Positions 46,041 through 54,688 of a DNA stretch of 64,000 nucleotides are shown in pieces. The first letter of the stretch is position 1; the number at the start of each line of letters is the position of its first letter. Source of the DNA: Dechloromonas sp. CZR5 (GTDB lineage: Bacteria > Pseudomonadota > Gammaproteobacteria > Burkholderiales > Rhodocyclaceae); assembly GCF_008711155.1 (NCBI RefSeq), contig NZ_VUYQ01000009.1, forward strand, positions 55,294 to 119,293, in the 5' to 3' direction. The notes under the pieces are model-generated. The model was not told the DNA's origin. It saw only the letters and a program-made list of their open reading frames with translations, and did no database searches. The position numbers were made by a program, and so were the translations under genes.

Positions 46041-46123
46041 GCAGGTTGGTAACTGTCGAGCGAAATGCGAACATGGTAAAGCATTGCGTCGGTTCGTGCA
46101 TTGCCCGTGGGTGCTGCTTGCGC

Positions 46124-46417
46124 TCACCCGCCTTTTGTCGCTGCGCTTTCCCCGTGCTCGATGCGGTATAGCCAGGCCAGGAGTTCGGCAACCGCCATGT
46201 AGAGCTGCGGGGGGATATGCTCGTCAAGATCGACCTGGGTCAGCAGTGCAACCAGTTCGGGTGACTCATGGACATAAACGCCATGCTCCTTGGCGCGCTC
46301 AATGATCTTTTCGGCAATCAGGCCTTTTCCTTTGGCCACCACCCGGGGGGCTGCATCGGTTTGGCTATAGGCGAGGGCGATTGCCTCGCGTACCGGATCA
46401 TTCGCTGCCGTGGTCAT
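46124..46417 (-). CDS. FlhB C-terminal-domain protein (FhlB/YlqH-like)
   Basis: Small cytoplasmic protein, 97 residues, similar to the region of FlhB after the NPTH cleavage site (PRVVAKGKGLIAEKIIERAK, VALLTQVDLDEHIPPQLYMA). It lacks NPTH and membrane segments. It overlaps the end of a FliK-like gene by 20 bases, so ruler and switch-domain homologues are encoded together. Full-length flhB is at 11.3 kb. Confidence 0.88.
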   Translation of the reverse strand: MTTAANDPVREAIALAYSQTDAAPRVVAKGKGLIAEKIIERAKEHGVYVHESPELVALLTQVDLDEHIPPQLYMAVAELLAWLYRIEHGESAATKGG

Positions 46418-47540
46418 GGCTGATGCTGATCTGGGCTAGCTCGAGGCCCGCCGATGACAATTGCTGTTGCAGTCGGTCGACGCCTCCGCGCAGGCGATCC
46501 TCGGTATTGTCCGAGTCGGTATTTACCGAGAGTGCTATTTTTCCCGCCGGTTGCAGGCGAAGGGTGACATCCAGCGAACCCAGTGAAGGAAGGCTCAGTT
46601 TGAGCCGGCTTTGCCATTCCCTTTCCATGCCAGGTTCTCCTGATTTTTGGCGGTCGGGGTGGTCGGCGATCTCCCATTGCATTGTCTGGCCGGGCCATAT
46701 CTGGCCTTGCCAGGCAAAATTGTTTGTTGCCAGGCCGTCCAGTTGCTGTCGAACCAGCGAGGCCACGCCCTCCGGGATGGGGCCGCCGGCCGCCTTGGCT
46801 TCTGGTGCATTGCTGGCAAGCATGCCAGTACCCATCTGATTTGCCGGGCTGGAAGCGGATACGTTTTGTGTTCCGCTATCGATGGTGGCGAGAGCTGCTC
46901 CCGGCAACAATGGCGTTGCGGCAGGTAGTTTTCCCTGGGGTTCCTGTTTCAGGCTTTCGGTCGGTACTTGCCCGGCCACCCAGCGTGCCTGATGGGCTTC
47001 GTAGAACATGCCGCTTTGGGTCAATGCCTGCTTGAGTAGCGGCGCAAGTTCCGCACCGGTTTTCGGCATGTCGGTCACCAACGGCTGGCTGCCGTTGAGC
47101 GGCGCGGGGGCTGCTCGCTGGCCTTCATTTTCCTGGTTGCCGATGAGCTGGCCGATTAGTCGGCCGGCCGCGCTCAAGGTGGTCGGTACCGATTCGTTGG
47201 CCGATGCACCTGCGGTGTCGCCGGCCGTGCGGTTGGCGACGAAAGCCAGGGTGAGCTTGCCGTTACTCTCGGCGACTTCCAGTTCGAGGGTGTCGCCGGG
47301 CTTGGCGGAGAAGGGGAGTGCCAGCGTGACATCGCGCTGGGCGACGATGGCACGATAGGTACCGTTTGGCAGCAAGGCCTGTATTTCGGCCATGATGCGC
47401 TGCCCGGGCACCATCTCGGTCAAGGCATCGGTCAGTCGCTGGGCGGGGGCGACCGGCTGGTTCTGCGGTTGTTCTGCCGCAATGCGAGCCTGATCCGGAA
47501 GTTGTAGTCGCAGCGCGCTGGCGACGTCTGGCGGGATCAT
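46398..47540 (-). CDS. Second FliK-like hook-length control protein
   Basis: The 380-residue protein has an N-terminal region with a beta-rich segment (VPGQRIMAEIQALLPNGTYR), a low-complexity middle, and a C-terminal FliK-type domain (LPSLGSLDVTLRLQPAGKIA, then a two-helix end). It differs clearly from the fliK at 35.8 kb. Its start overlaps the FliT-like stop by ATGA. Its role may be ruler-related, with the neighbouring FlhB C-domain protein, but is not established. Confidence 0.8.
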   Translation of the reverse strand: MIPPDVASALRLQLPDQARIAAEQPQNQPVAPAQRLTDALTEMVPGQRIMAEIQALLPNGTYRAIVAQRDVTLALPFSAKPGDTLELEVAESNGKLTLAFVANRTAGDTAGASANESVPTTLSAAGRLIGQLIGNQENEGQRAAPAPLNGSQPLVTDMPKTGAELAPLLKQALTQSGMFYEAHQARWVAGQVPTESLKQEPQGKLPAATPLLPGAALATIDSGTQNVSASSPANQMGTGMLASNAPEAKAAGGPIPEGVASLVRQQLDGLATNNFAWQGQIWPGQTMQWEIADHPDRQKSGEPGMEREWQSRLKLSLPSLGSLDVTLRLQPAGKIALSVNTDSDNTEDRLRGGVDRLQQQLSSAGLELAQISISHDHGSE

Positions 47541-47857
47541 GCCTTGACTGGGTCGGGGAGTGCTTTCAGGCTGCCGACCAGCGGCGCGATCTGTTCACGA
47601 CGCGTGGCGCACGCTAATTCTGCCTTGTTGATCAAGGCGTTGATCTCGGTGAGTCTGGCGCTGTCGGCTGACGAGGTATTGCTGATGGCGACCGGCGATC
47701 GATACAGAGACTCCAGGTCAGCCAGTTGTTGGCATACATTGGGCTGCATGAGTACCACCGCTTCCCACTCCCCTGCCTCGGCTTGCCTGATCAGTTGAGT
47801 CAATAGCGAAATGATGTTGCCCAGATCAAGTCTTGAGGAAACTCCCGGCTCGAGCAT
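47537..47857 (-). CDS. fliT: FliT-like flagellar chaperone
   Basis: Short helical protein, 106 residues, in the FliT position after fliD-fliS. Helical pattern with AGEWEAVVLMQ and a C-terminal EINALINKAELACATRREQI. Sequence similarity to FliT is modest, and the call rests on size, helix content and order. ATG 47857 is chosen since upstream residues overlap fliS. Confidence 0.65.
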   Translation of the reverse strand: MLEPGVSSRLDLGNIISLLTQLIRQAEAGEWEAVVLMQPNVCQQLADLESLYRSPVAISNTSSADSARLTEINALINKAELACATRREQIAPLVGSLKALPDPVKA

Positions 47858-47876
47858 GTGGACGAATCCTCTATCT

Positions 47877-48284
47877 TCAGCCTGGTTGCGACGGCTGTCT
47901 GAGCTTGACGCCCAACTCGCGCCAAGCCCCGGCAATTTCTCCGAGCAACTTCTGCACTTCGGATACGGCGACCGGGTCCATGTGCGCATTGGCGTGAATC
48001 AGGCGGGAAACCATGTAGTCGTACAGCGCTTTGAGGTTGCCTGCCAGTTCGCCGCCTGACTCCGTATTGAGGCTGGCGGCAAGGCCGTCATTGATGATTT
48101 CGATGGCTTTGACCAGTGCGTCGGATTTGCCGTTGATGTCCTTGGCGGCGAGGCAAGTCTGTGCCCTGGCTAATGCTGCCTCTGCGCCATCGAACAGGAG
48201 CACGATGAGCCGATGCGGATCGGCACCCAATACATCGGACTCGAGGTCCATGCGGCGGTAGGCAGCAATCGGGTTAGAAAACAT
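47877..48284 (-). CDS. fliS: Flagellin export chaperone FliS
   Basis: Cytoplasmic chaperone that stops flagellin polymerising, 135 residues with the FliS signature AYRRMDLESDVLGADPHRLI and LLFDGAEAALARA, and the C-terminal ANAHMDPVAVSEVQKLL segment. It lies downstream of fliD in the same direction as fliC. Confidence 0.95.
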   Translation of the reverse strand: MFSNPIAAYRRMDLESDVLGADPHRLIVLLFDGAEAALARAQTCLAAKDINGKSDALVKAIEIINDGLAASLNTESGGELAGNLKALYDYMVSRLIHANAHMDPVAVSEVQKLLGEIAGAWRELGVKLRQPSQPG

Positions 48285-48377
48285 GGCGGGAGAGCTCTAT
48301 CTGAAGCAAGTGGACAGATATCTTACGGTATCCAGATGGTGTGGTCGTCACACCAGGCTGAATTGGCTCAAAATTTG

Positions 48378-49736
48378 TCATTTAAAAATCTGCGATAGCG
48401 TTCCACTGGTCGCTTTGAATTGGGCGACAAGTTGGTCCATAGCGGTGAATTGGGCTCGGAAGCGTTTTTCAATAGTCACCATGCGGACTTCGAGTGCGGC
48501 CTGGTTGTCGGTGTATATCTTGACTGCATTATTGAGGCTGCTGACCCGCTGTGTCACGATGCCGCCGTTGTTAAGCATGCCGCCGACCGAATCGCTGAAG
48601 GCCTTTCCGTAGGCCTGGAGCGTGGTGAGGGCATCCGCAGGGGATTTGCCGATGACTTGCCTGAGCTTGGTTTCATCCAGCGTCAATTGGCCGGTCTGGG
48701 TAATGGAAACGCCCAGTTCGCTCAAGGTCTTGTAGGTTGCGCTGGAAAGTTCCGGCGGTATGCTGCTGCGTACGTTGGACAGCCCGGATGATATGGTGCG
48801 TGCGGCAAAGTCGCCATTTAGCGGCTGTGCGGTCTTTGTGGAACTGTTGTAGGCGCTGTTGGATTTGATCGTGCTGCTGATGCCGTTGTACGCGTCGACG
48901 AGTGCCTTGACGGCGGAGACCACCTTGTCGCTGTCGGTCTCCACTTTCAATGAGGTCGGGACGCCCGGGGGGCTGACTTTATTGGCGGTAATGCTCAAGC
49001 CGGCGATGTTCGTGAATACGTTGGTGGTTGATGAGACCGCAACGCCGTCGATCTTGATAAGGCCATCCTGTGCGGTGGCTCGGGCCAAACCAGCCGTACT
49101 GGTATCGAAATTCGCACCGTCCAGGTTGGCTTGCCCGCCGGAGGCGGTGAGGCCAGCGGTTAACGAGAAGTTGTTTGCTGCGCCAGAGTTATCACCGGTT
49201 AACACCATGCGCTGCCCACCGTTTGTCGTGTTGATCACGGTAGCAGTGACGCCGATCTTTGCGGCGTTGATCTTGTCGCGAACTTCGTCGAGTGTATAGC
49301 TGGTCTTGCCAGGGTCATTGAAATCGATCGCGGAAGCCGGGGTTCCTGCCACCGTGAAGCTGAGGCTGCCTGGAGAGAAAGTGGTTCCGGCTGTGTATTC
49401 CTGAGTGAAACTTTTTTGGGCAGAGGCCAGTTGGGTTACTTCGATACCGTATGTTCCAGCTGCAGCCCCGAAGGCGCTGGTTGCGGTAACGACGGTGGTA
49501 TCTCCACTGGTCGCCTTGGTCGCCGCGAGCCGACTCGGAAACTGCAAAGTGTCGGCAGCTGTTTGCAGGGCTGATAACTTCGTGCTCAGCGTGCCAAAGA
49601 GCGAAATTCTGGCTTGTGTCGCGGTGATCTTTGTTGTCAGGGCGTCGATAGGCGCGCGTTCGGCGCTCATCAGCTTGGTGACCATAGTCTCCAGATCGAG
49701 TCCAGAACCGACGCCGAGGGAAGAAATGCTAGCCAT
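48378..49736 (-). CDS. fliD: Filament cap protein FliD (HAP2)
   Basis: Filament cap guiding flagellin insertion, 452 residues. N-terminal SSLGVGSGLDLETMVTKLMS and the C-terminal coiled region (VTIEKRFRAQFTAMDQLVAQ) are typical, with a variable central domain. It lies between flaG and fliS. Confidence 0.95.
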   Translation of the reverse strand: MASISSLGVGSGLDLETMVTKLMSAERAPIDALTTKITATQARISLFGTLSTKLSALQTAADTLQFPSRLAATKATSGDTTVVTATSAFGAAAGTYGIEVTQLASAQKSFTQEYTAGTTFSPGSLSFTVAGTPASAIDFNDPGKTSYTLDEVRDKINAAKIGVTATVINTTNGGQRMVLTGDNSGAANNFSLTAGLTASGGQANLDGANFDTSTAGLARATAQDGLIKIDGVAVSSTTNVFTNIAGLSITANKVSPPGVPTSLKVETDSDKVVSAVKALVDAYNGISSTIKSNSAYNSSTKTAQPLNGDFAARTISSGLSNVRSSIPPELSSATYKTLSELGVSITQTGQLTLDETKLRQVIGKSPADALTTLQAYGKAFSDSVGGMLNNGGIVTQRVSSLNNAVKIYTDNQAALEVRMVTIEKRFRAQFTAMDQLVAQFKATSGTLSQIFK

Positions 49737-49777
49737 AATCGATACTCCTAATTGCAGACCTTGAAATCAAGCAATAA

Positions 49778-50158
49778 TCAGGCCTTCTCGCGAACGAACA
49801 ATCCTTGCAGTTTATCCAGAGCCATGGCCAGACTGATTGCCTCTTCGGAAGGAATTTGCCTGATGACGTCTTTTGTGCCGCGGTCTATTATTTTTACAAC
49901 CGATACCCCGGAATTGCTGTCAATTGCGAAATTGATATCCGTATTGGCTGTAGACACGAACTGCTTCAAACGTTCCACCGCCTGCTCGGTGGAGAGCGAG
50001 CCGCCTTGGCGATTCTGGTTGGCGGATTGATCGCCGCCATTATCCACCCTGTTGGCCGGGGGGGCTGCCTGGGTCGGTCTGGCCTGTTGCGTGTTGGTTG
50101 GCAGCCGGACAGCCGCCGCTCCCATGTTTCCACTATCCTGAATGGCACCGATGCTCAT
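49778..50158 (-). CDS. flaG: FlaG family protein
   Basis: Filament-length related protein of 126 residues with a Gln/Pro-rich N-terminal half and the FlaG domain at the end (FAIDSNSGVSVVKIIDRGTK, DVIRQIPSEEAISLAMALDK). ATG 50158 is preferred, as the part before it lacks homology. It is separated from fliC by a strong hairpin. Confidence 0.88.
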   Translation of the reverse strand: MSIGAIQDSGNMGAAAVRLPTNTQQARPTQAAPPANRVDNGGDQSANQNRQGGSLSTEQAVERLKQFVSTANTDINFAIDSNSGVSVVKIIDRGTKDVIRQIPSEEAISLAMALDKLQGLFVREKA

Positions 50159-50185
50159 GATATGTACTCCCGGTGTGAATGGCAG

Positions 50186-50220
50186 AATGGGTGCAGGGCG
50201 TTTCCGCCGCTGCACCCATT
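50186..50220 (-). terminator. Strong hairpin between fliC and flaG
   Basis: An 11-base perfect stem AATGGGTGCAG/CTGCACCCATT is extended inwards by GGCG/CGCC with one bulge, directly after fliC. There is no T-run, so it may be a partial terminator or an mRNA 3' stabiliser allowing some read-through into flaG-fliD. Confidence 0.6.
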
Positions 50221-50242
50221 ACCGGATTAGTGGGATCCGTGA

Positions 50243-50938
50243 TTAACGCAGCAGCGCCAGGACGCCTTGCGGAACGGCGTTGGCTTGCGAAACCATCGCC
50301 ATGCCGGCCTGTTGCAGAACCTGGTGACGGGACAAACGGGCGGTTTCTTCGGCGAAGTCGGCGTCCATGATGCGGCTCTTGGCGGCCATCTGGTTTTCAT
50401 AGCCAGAGCGGTCGGCTTCGATCTGGAATTGGGCGGCGTTGATGTTGGCACCGGCCGTTGCACGGGCGGATGCAATCGAAGTCAGGGCGCCGGAGGTGCC
50501 GATGGTTGCCGAGGTGAAGCTCAGGGATACCTGGGAGGTGCCGTTGAACGTTGCGTTGGCGATCACGTTGCCTGCTGCGGTAGCCAGCGCGGCGATTTCC
50601 GTGTCGATGTAGCCCTTTTCGGTAGTTCCCAGCAGTGCGTTGGTCTTTTGGGCTTCCAGTTCCTGGGCGCGCAGTGCGATGTCGCCGAGCGACTGGAGAG
50701 CACCGTCAGCAATCTGGTTGGCCGAAATCTGGTCGGAGTTGTTGCGGATGCGGGAGCTGATGGTACGCGAGTAGGCGTCCATGTTCAGGCCGATAGCCAG
50801 ACCGGCGGCATCGTCCTTGGCGGAGTTGACACGCAGGCCGGAGGACAGGCGCTCAAGGGCAGAGGACAGCCCGGTTTCGTTCTTGGCGACGTTGCGCTGT
50901 GCATTGAGCGAGTAGACGTTGGTGTTGATGACAGCCAT
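50243..50938 (-). CDS. fliC: Flagellin FliC, unusually short
   Basis: Filament subunit of only 231 residues. The N-terminal D0/D1 part (MAVINTNVYSLNAQRNVAKN, LSSGLRVNSAKDDAAGLAIG) and the C-terminal D1/D0 part (IMDADFAEETARLSRHQVLQ) are joined by about 30 Ser/Thr-rich residues (about 131-160); D2/D3 domains are absent. It has five lysines (19, 41, 98, 108, 187). Strong sigma28 promoter upstream; AGGAGAA before the ATG. Confidence 0.95.
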   Translation of the reverse strand: MAVINTNVYSLNAQRNVAKNETGLSSALERLSSGLRVNSAKDDAAGLAIGLNMDAYSRTISSRIRNNSDQISANQIADGALQSLGDIALRAQELEAQKTNALLGTTEKGYIDTEIAALATAAGNVIANATFNGTSQVSLSFTSATIGTSGALTSIASARATAGANINAAQFQIEADRSGYENQMAAKSRIMDADFAEETARLSRHQVLQQAGMAMVSQANAVPQGVLALLR

Positions 50939-51036
50939 TTTGCTTCTCCTAAGTATGTTGGTACTGGGAGCGACCTACTTGCATTACCGCTTTCTGTTGT
51001 CCCGGTTGTACGGCGATTAATTCGCTGACAAGTTCC

Positions 51037-51063
51037 TTAACGACATCTCCCCGGGAAACTTTA
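51037..51063 (-). promoter_or_regulatory. Sigma28 promoter of fliC
   Basis: On the minus strand TAAAGTTT, 11 bases, then GTCGTTAA. The -35 is identical to the sigma28 consensus and the -10 differs at two of eight bases. The implied leader is about 90 bases long. Confidence 0.9.
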
Positions 51064-51099
51064 GCGATTTTTTTAGAGTTTTCCGCTTTTTGCCTTTTT

Positions 51100-54000
51100 T
51101 CAAGGGAGGTGGGCCATAAGCCATTGATCCAGATTGTTTTCCAAAAGGAAGTGCTGGTGCACCCATTGTTTCAATGCGTCGCCTTCGGCCTCTCGGGCCT
51201 CGGGATCGTGGAGTCGTGCTCGAATCGCCTCAATCCACTGCCGGGGCGAATTTTGCACGCGGCAGGCCGGGCTGTTGCGATAGGGGTCGATATCCGTGCA
51301 TACGGTACAAATACCGAGGATTCCATATTCAAGCAGCCGCAGGTTGCTCTTGCCCTGATTGAAGGGGTGCTGGACCAGTGGCGCAACCGCAATATCCAGA
51401 TTCAACGCTGCGAGGCGGGCCGGATATTCGTTGAATGAGCCCAGTGGGTGAAATTCGGCGATCAGCGGGCGTAGTTCCGCCGGGCACATGCCGAAGAAAA
51501 TCCATTCTGCCTCGTTGCGGGTCTGTTCGATAACCTCTTTGAGCAGGCTGAGGTCGGCGTGGTGGGTTGAGCCACCTGCCCATCCGATGCGTGGCTTTTT
51601 GCTTGTCCGTCTCTTGCTGTTCAGGCCGGACCAGATACCTTGCTCCAGTGCGTTGGGAATCACCCGGATATCGGAAATGAATCCGCGATAGGTTTCTGCG
51701 AGAAAGTCGGTCGAGACAATCAGACGATCGCAGCGTTCCAGCGCGTATTTGAGACAGCTCCGGCTGTTCGCCGGAATATTCTTGCGAAACAGATTGCTCT
51801 CGGGGAGATTGGTAATCAGGTCATCGAGCGTATAAACGGTGAATGGGCGCCCTGGCGTGCGGTGCAGGTTGTCGAGTGTAGCGAGCTGTTGCTCCTGGAT
51901 ATAGTGCTGGACGATCAGGGTGTCCGGAGCCATGCGCAATACTTCTGCGGTGGTCGGAATCCGCTTTCCATCTTGTTCCCAGATGCATGCCGTGGCCCGT
52001 CCGCTTTGTACCAGCCGATTCAGCGCCGCCGTAACGCGAAAGGCACCTTGTCCGTTATTGAGGGTGTGGACGAGCAGGCGCGGTGCGCCGGTCGGAAGAA
52101 CCTGCCATTGAGGCAGGAAGGCTGTCTCTGGTGTAGGACTTGGGATGCTCAGGGACAGGCTGGGGTTCCAGAGACGATCCACCGCTTGGGCACCCCAGGT
52201 TTCGAGGATATTTTCGCCGGCCAGATGTTCCTGTCGGCGGACATGGAGGCGTGTCGTTTCGCGGGATTCTTCGGGCCTTTGTGCCAATCCGTCAAAGATC
52301 AGCGAGGCTCGGGGCTGATAGAGCAGGCGCTTGCCCAGCTTGTGGCGGAGCTTCAGCCCGAGGTCGGTTTCTGCGTGGTGATCCCCAAAGCGGGAGGTGT
52401 CCATTCCTCCCACGCCCTGATAGTCGGTTTTGCTGACCAGCATGCATCCGGACGGCAGAGTGCTGATATCGCGGCAAAGGTTGAGGCAGTCGAGGTAGCT
52501 GTCGTCACCGACTTTGGCCAATCGGCCATAGGGGGTTCCGGAAACCCCGGTCAGGCCCAGCACACTGCCGGCATTCTGAATGGCTGCACTACCGGGGGCA
52601 ATCAACCGCGGGCTGCAAGCCGCAATGTCCGGTGAGGAGAGACTTCCCATCAACTCCTTGATCCAGAAGGGTTGAGCGACGACCACTTCTTCGCGGATCA
52701 GCAAAACATGGTTGTATTTGGCTGCCGCGACGGCCGCGTTACAGCGGGCTGCATGACCAGCCAGGGAGGGGGTGACAACATCTCTGATGAGACCGGCCTC
52801 CATCTTTGTTTTCAACCAGAGGGCGAGGTCGGGGTCGGTATAGGGGCAGCTGACGGAAACGAATACTTCCGATAGCGGGTAGTCGGTCTTTTCGAGGAGG
52901 CTGTCGAGGCAGCGTTGCAGCAGGTCCAGATTGCCTTGTGAAATGATGGCGATCGAAACGGGGCGGTTGTCGGATTTGGGGCGTACGCTCCAGCCTCGTG
53001 TCGATATCGGCGTGATTTCGGTGTGCTTCCCGACGGAACGCTCGTGTTCGGCCAGGGCTTCCAGACAGGCTGCCTGATCGCAGGGGAAGGTGTGGAAGTA
53101 GGTCAGGAGCACGTCGCCAACGTGCTTGATGTTTTGCCAGCCGGCTTCGCGGGCGACGCGTAGCAATTGGTCAAACCACGGGCTGCCAGGGCTCTTGGCG
53201 GTTCCGCCGGCGGCCATCCACACCGCTCGGCTGATACAGAGCGGGCCGGCAAGATCGGAAGAGAGCATGGCGCCGGGATTACTGCCCGGTTTGAAGCGGG
53301 GGGCGAAACGAAGTTTTCCGTCGGTGCAGTCGTCGTCGACAAAAAAAGCAACGGCAGCGGGCTGCGCCTGCATTTCGCACGCGATCCGCCAGAGATACAA
53401 GGGATCCAGCCGGGTGCCGGCGGGAATCTCGACCAGCCAATCGTGTCGGCGTAGCTCGGCAAGCTCGTCAATGGCGGCCTTGGCATCCTCCATCGTGTTC
53501 AACACATGCCAATCGATGCAGGGAATTTCCTGCAGCCCTTGCGGCGCAGGAAGCGTTGTGACGATATCGAGATGCCAGTGCGGGGTGAGTTGCTGCCCGA
53601 GACTTTCCAGTGTGTCGGCCAGCAGGGATTCGTCGCCAGGGGCGAGGCGCAGAAAGAGGTGAAAGTTCGTATGCTGCGTGGTGTTATTGGCTTCTTCGGG
53701 CAGCGAGGCGTTTTCCAGTATCAGAAAACGTTGGGTCAGCCAGCTCTGGTAGGCTTTGTCGATGCTGCGAGCCGTGCGGGTGGGGGCCGAGGAGTCCCGA
53801 GGCGACGCACTTTCCCGGGTTGCCTGCGTGACGCTGATGAAATTTTCCAGCTGTTTCCAGAACTCGGCCTGTTTTTTCCGGTAGTTATCCGTGGCCTTGC
53901 GAACGCTTTTCCTTGCCTCCTCCAGCGAAGCCGGGGCAGCGCTCCAGGTGCAACCGTCGGTGCCCAGATAACCCTTGAAGGGGGAGGGTAGCAGCAGTTC

Positions 54001-54681
54001 GTTTTGCAGATAGACAACCGGGCACCCGCAAAGCAATGCTTCGAAGCAGGCGGTTGAAGGCTCGTAGGTGTAGAGCACTGACGCTCGTTTGTACAGCGCT
54101 GCGAGTTCTTCAGGCGAGCGTGCCGGGACGCGGTAGGAAATTTCAAGTGCCTGCGCGGTGACCGGCGAGAGAATGCCTCCCCGGTCAAGATAGCGATTGA
54201 TGAATACCAGTGCTCCGGAGCGCTGCCGGTCATCGGTCCCTTCGAGGTTGTATATCCGCGCGTTGATCAGCGGAACCTCCATGATTTCGGCCTTCATCCC
54301 GGCGGGCAGGATTTCTGCGCCGAAGCTGAAAATCAGATCGTCGTCATCCCAGTCGGGGGTCTGGCCGTTGACCACGCCCGGTGTATTGAGCAGATAGCGG
54401 ACAACCCGATGAGCGGCCAAGGGATTGTCCGGGATGATCTCGGGATAGACCACGATAGGCTCAATGCCCGATGCCTGATGTCTTTCGCGCACCTCATCGG
54501 ACAGGAAGGGCGTACGCAAATCGTTCGAGACCGTATCGGTCGTGACGTAGGCTTCTTCGCCGATCAGGTTGAGGGCATGGCAGAGATAGTGGATGGCGCG
54601 TGTCCCCCCGGAGCATTCCGTGTAGGGGGGGGCATACAGATAATAGGGAGCTCGGATTTGGCCGAAGATGTCTTTATCCAT
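51100..54681 (-). CDS. Four-domain glycosyltransferase, probable flagellin glycosyltransferase
   Basis: The 1193-residue cytoplasmic protein appears to contain four glycosyltransferase-like units: GT-B at about 10-285 (EPSTACFEALLCGCPVV with the E-x6-E pair), GT-A-like at about 340-560 (FFVDDDCTDG), GT2-like at about 574-830 (REE where DxD is expected), and GT-B at about 890-1190 (GKSNLRLLEYGILGICTV). Size and place beside fliC resemble the Fgt1 flagellin glycosyltransferases of Pseudomonas syringae. Acceptor and sugar are unknown. Confidence 0.85.
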   Translation of the reverse strand: MDKDIFGQIRAPYYLYAPPYTECSGGTRAIHYLCHALNLIGEEAYVTTDTVSNDLRTPFLSDEVRERHQASGIEPIVVYPEIIPDNPLAAHRVVRYLLNTPGVVNGQTPDWDDDDLIFSFGAEILPAGMKAEIMEVPLINARIYNLEGTDDRQRSGALVFINRYLDRGGILSPVTAQALEISYRVPARSPEELAALYKRASVLYTYEPSTACFEALLCGCPVVYLQNELLLPSPFKGYLGTDGCTWSAAPASLEEARKSVRKATDNYRKKQAEFWKQLENFISVTQATRESASPRDSSAPTRTARSIDKAYQSWLTQRFLILENASLPEEANNTTQHTNFHLFLRLAPGDESLLADTLESLGQQLTPHWHLDIVTTLPAPQGLQEIPCIDWHVLNTMEDAKAAIDELAELRRHDWLVEIPAGTRLDPLYLWRIACEMQAQPAAVAFFVDDDCTDGKLRFAPRFKPGSNPGAMLSSDLAGPLCISRAVWMAAGGTAKSPGSPWFDQLLRVAREAGWQNIKHVGDVLLTYFHTFPCDQAACLEALAEHERSVGKHTEITPISTRGWSVRPKSDNRPVSIAIISQGNLDLLQRCLDSLLEKTDYPLSEVFVSVSCPYTDPDLALWLKTKMEAGLIRDVVTPSLAGHAARCNAAVAAAKYNHVLLIREEVVVAQPFWIKELMGSLSSPDIAACSPRLIAPGSAAIQNAGSVLGLTGVSGTPYGRLAKVGDDSYLDCLNLCRDISTLPSGCMLVSKTDYQGVGGMDTSRFGDHHAETDLGLKLRHKLGKRLLYQPRASLIFDGLAQRPEESRETTRLHVRRQEHLAGENILETWGAQAVDRLWNPSLSLSIPSPTPETAFLPQWQVLPTGAPRLLVHTLNNGQGAFRVTAALNRLVQSGRATACIWEQDGKRIPTTAEVLRMAPDTLIVQHYIQEQQLATLDNLHRTPGRPFTVYTLDDLITNLPESNLFRKNIPANSRSCLKYALERCDRLIVSTDFLAETYRGFISDIRVIPNALEQGIWSGLNSKRRTSKKPRIGWAGGSTHHADLSLLKEVIEQTRNEAEWIFFGMCPAELRPLIAEFHPLGSFNEYPARLAALNLDIAVAPLVQHPFNQGKSNLRLLEYGILGICTVCTDIDPYRNSPACRVQNSPRQWIEAIRARLHDPEAREAEGDALKQWVHQHFLLENNLDQWLMAHLP

Positions 54682-54688
54682 ATGCGGT

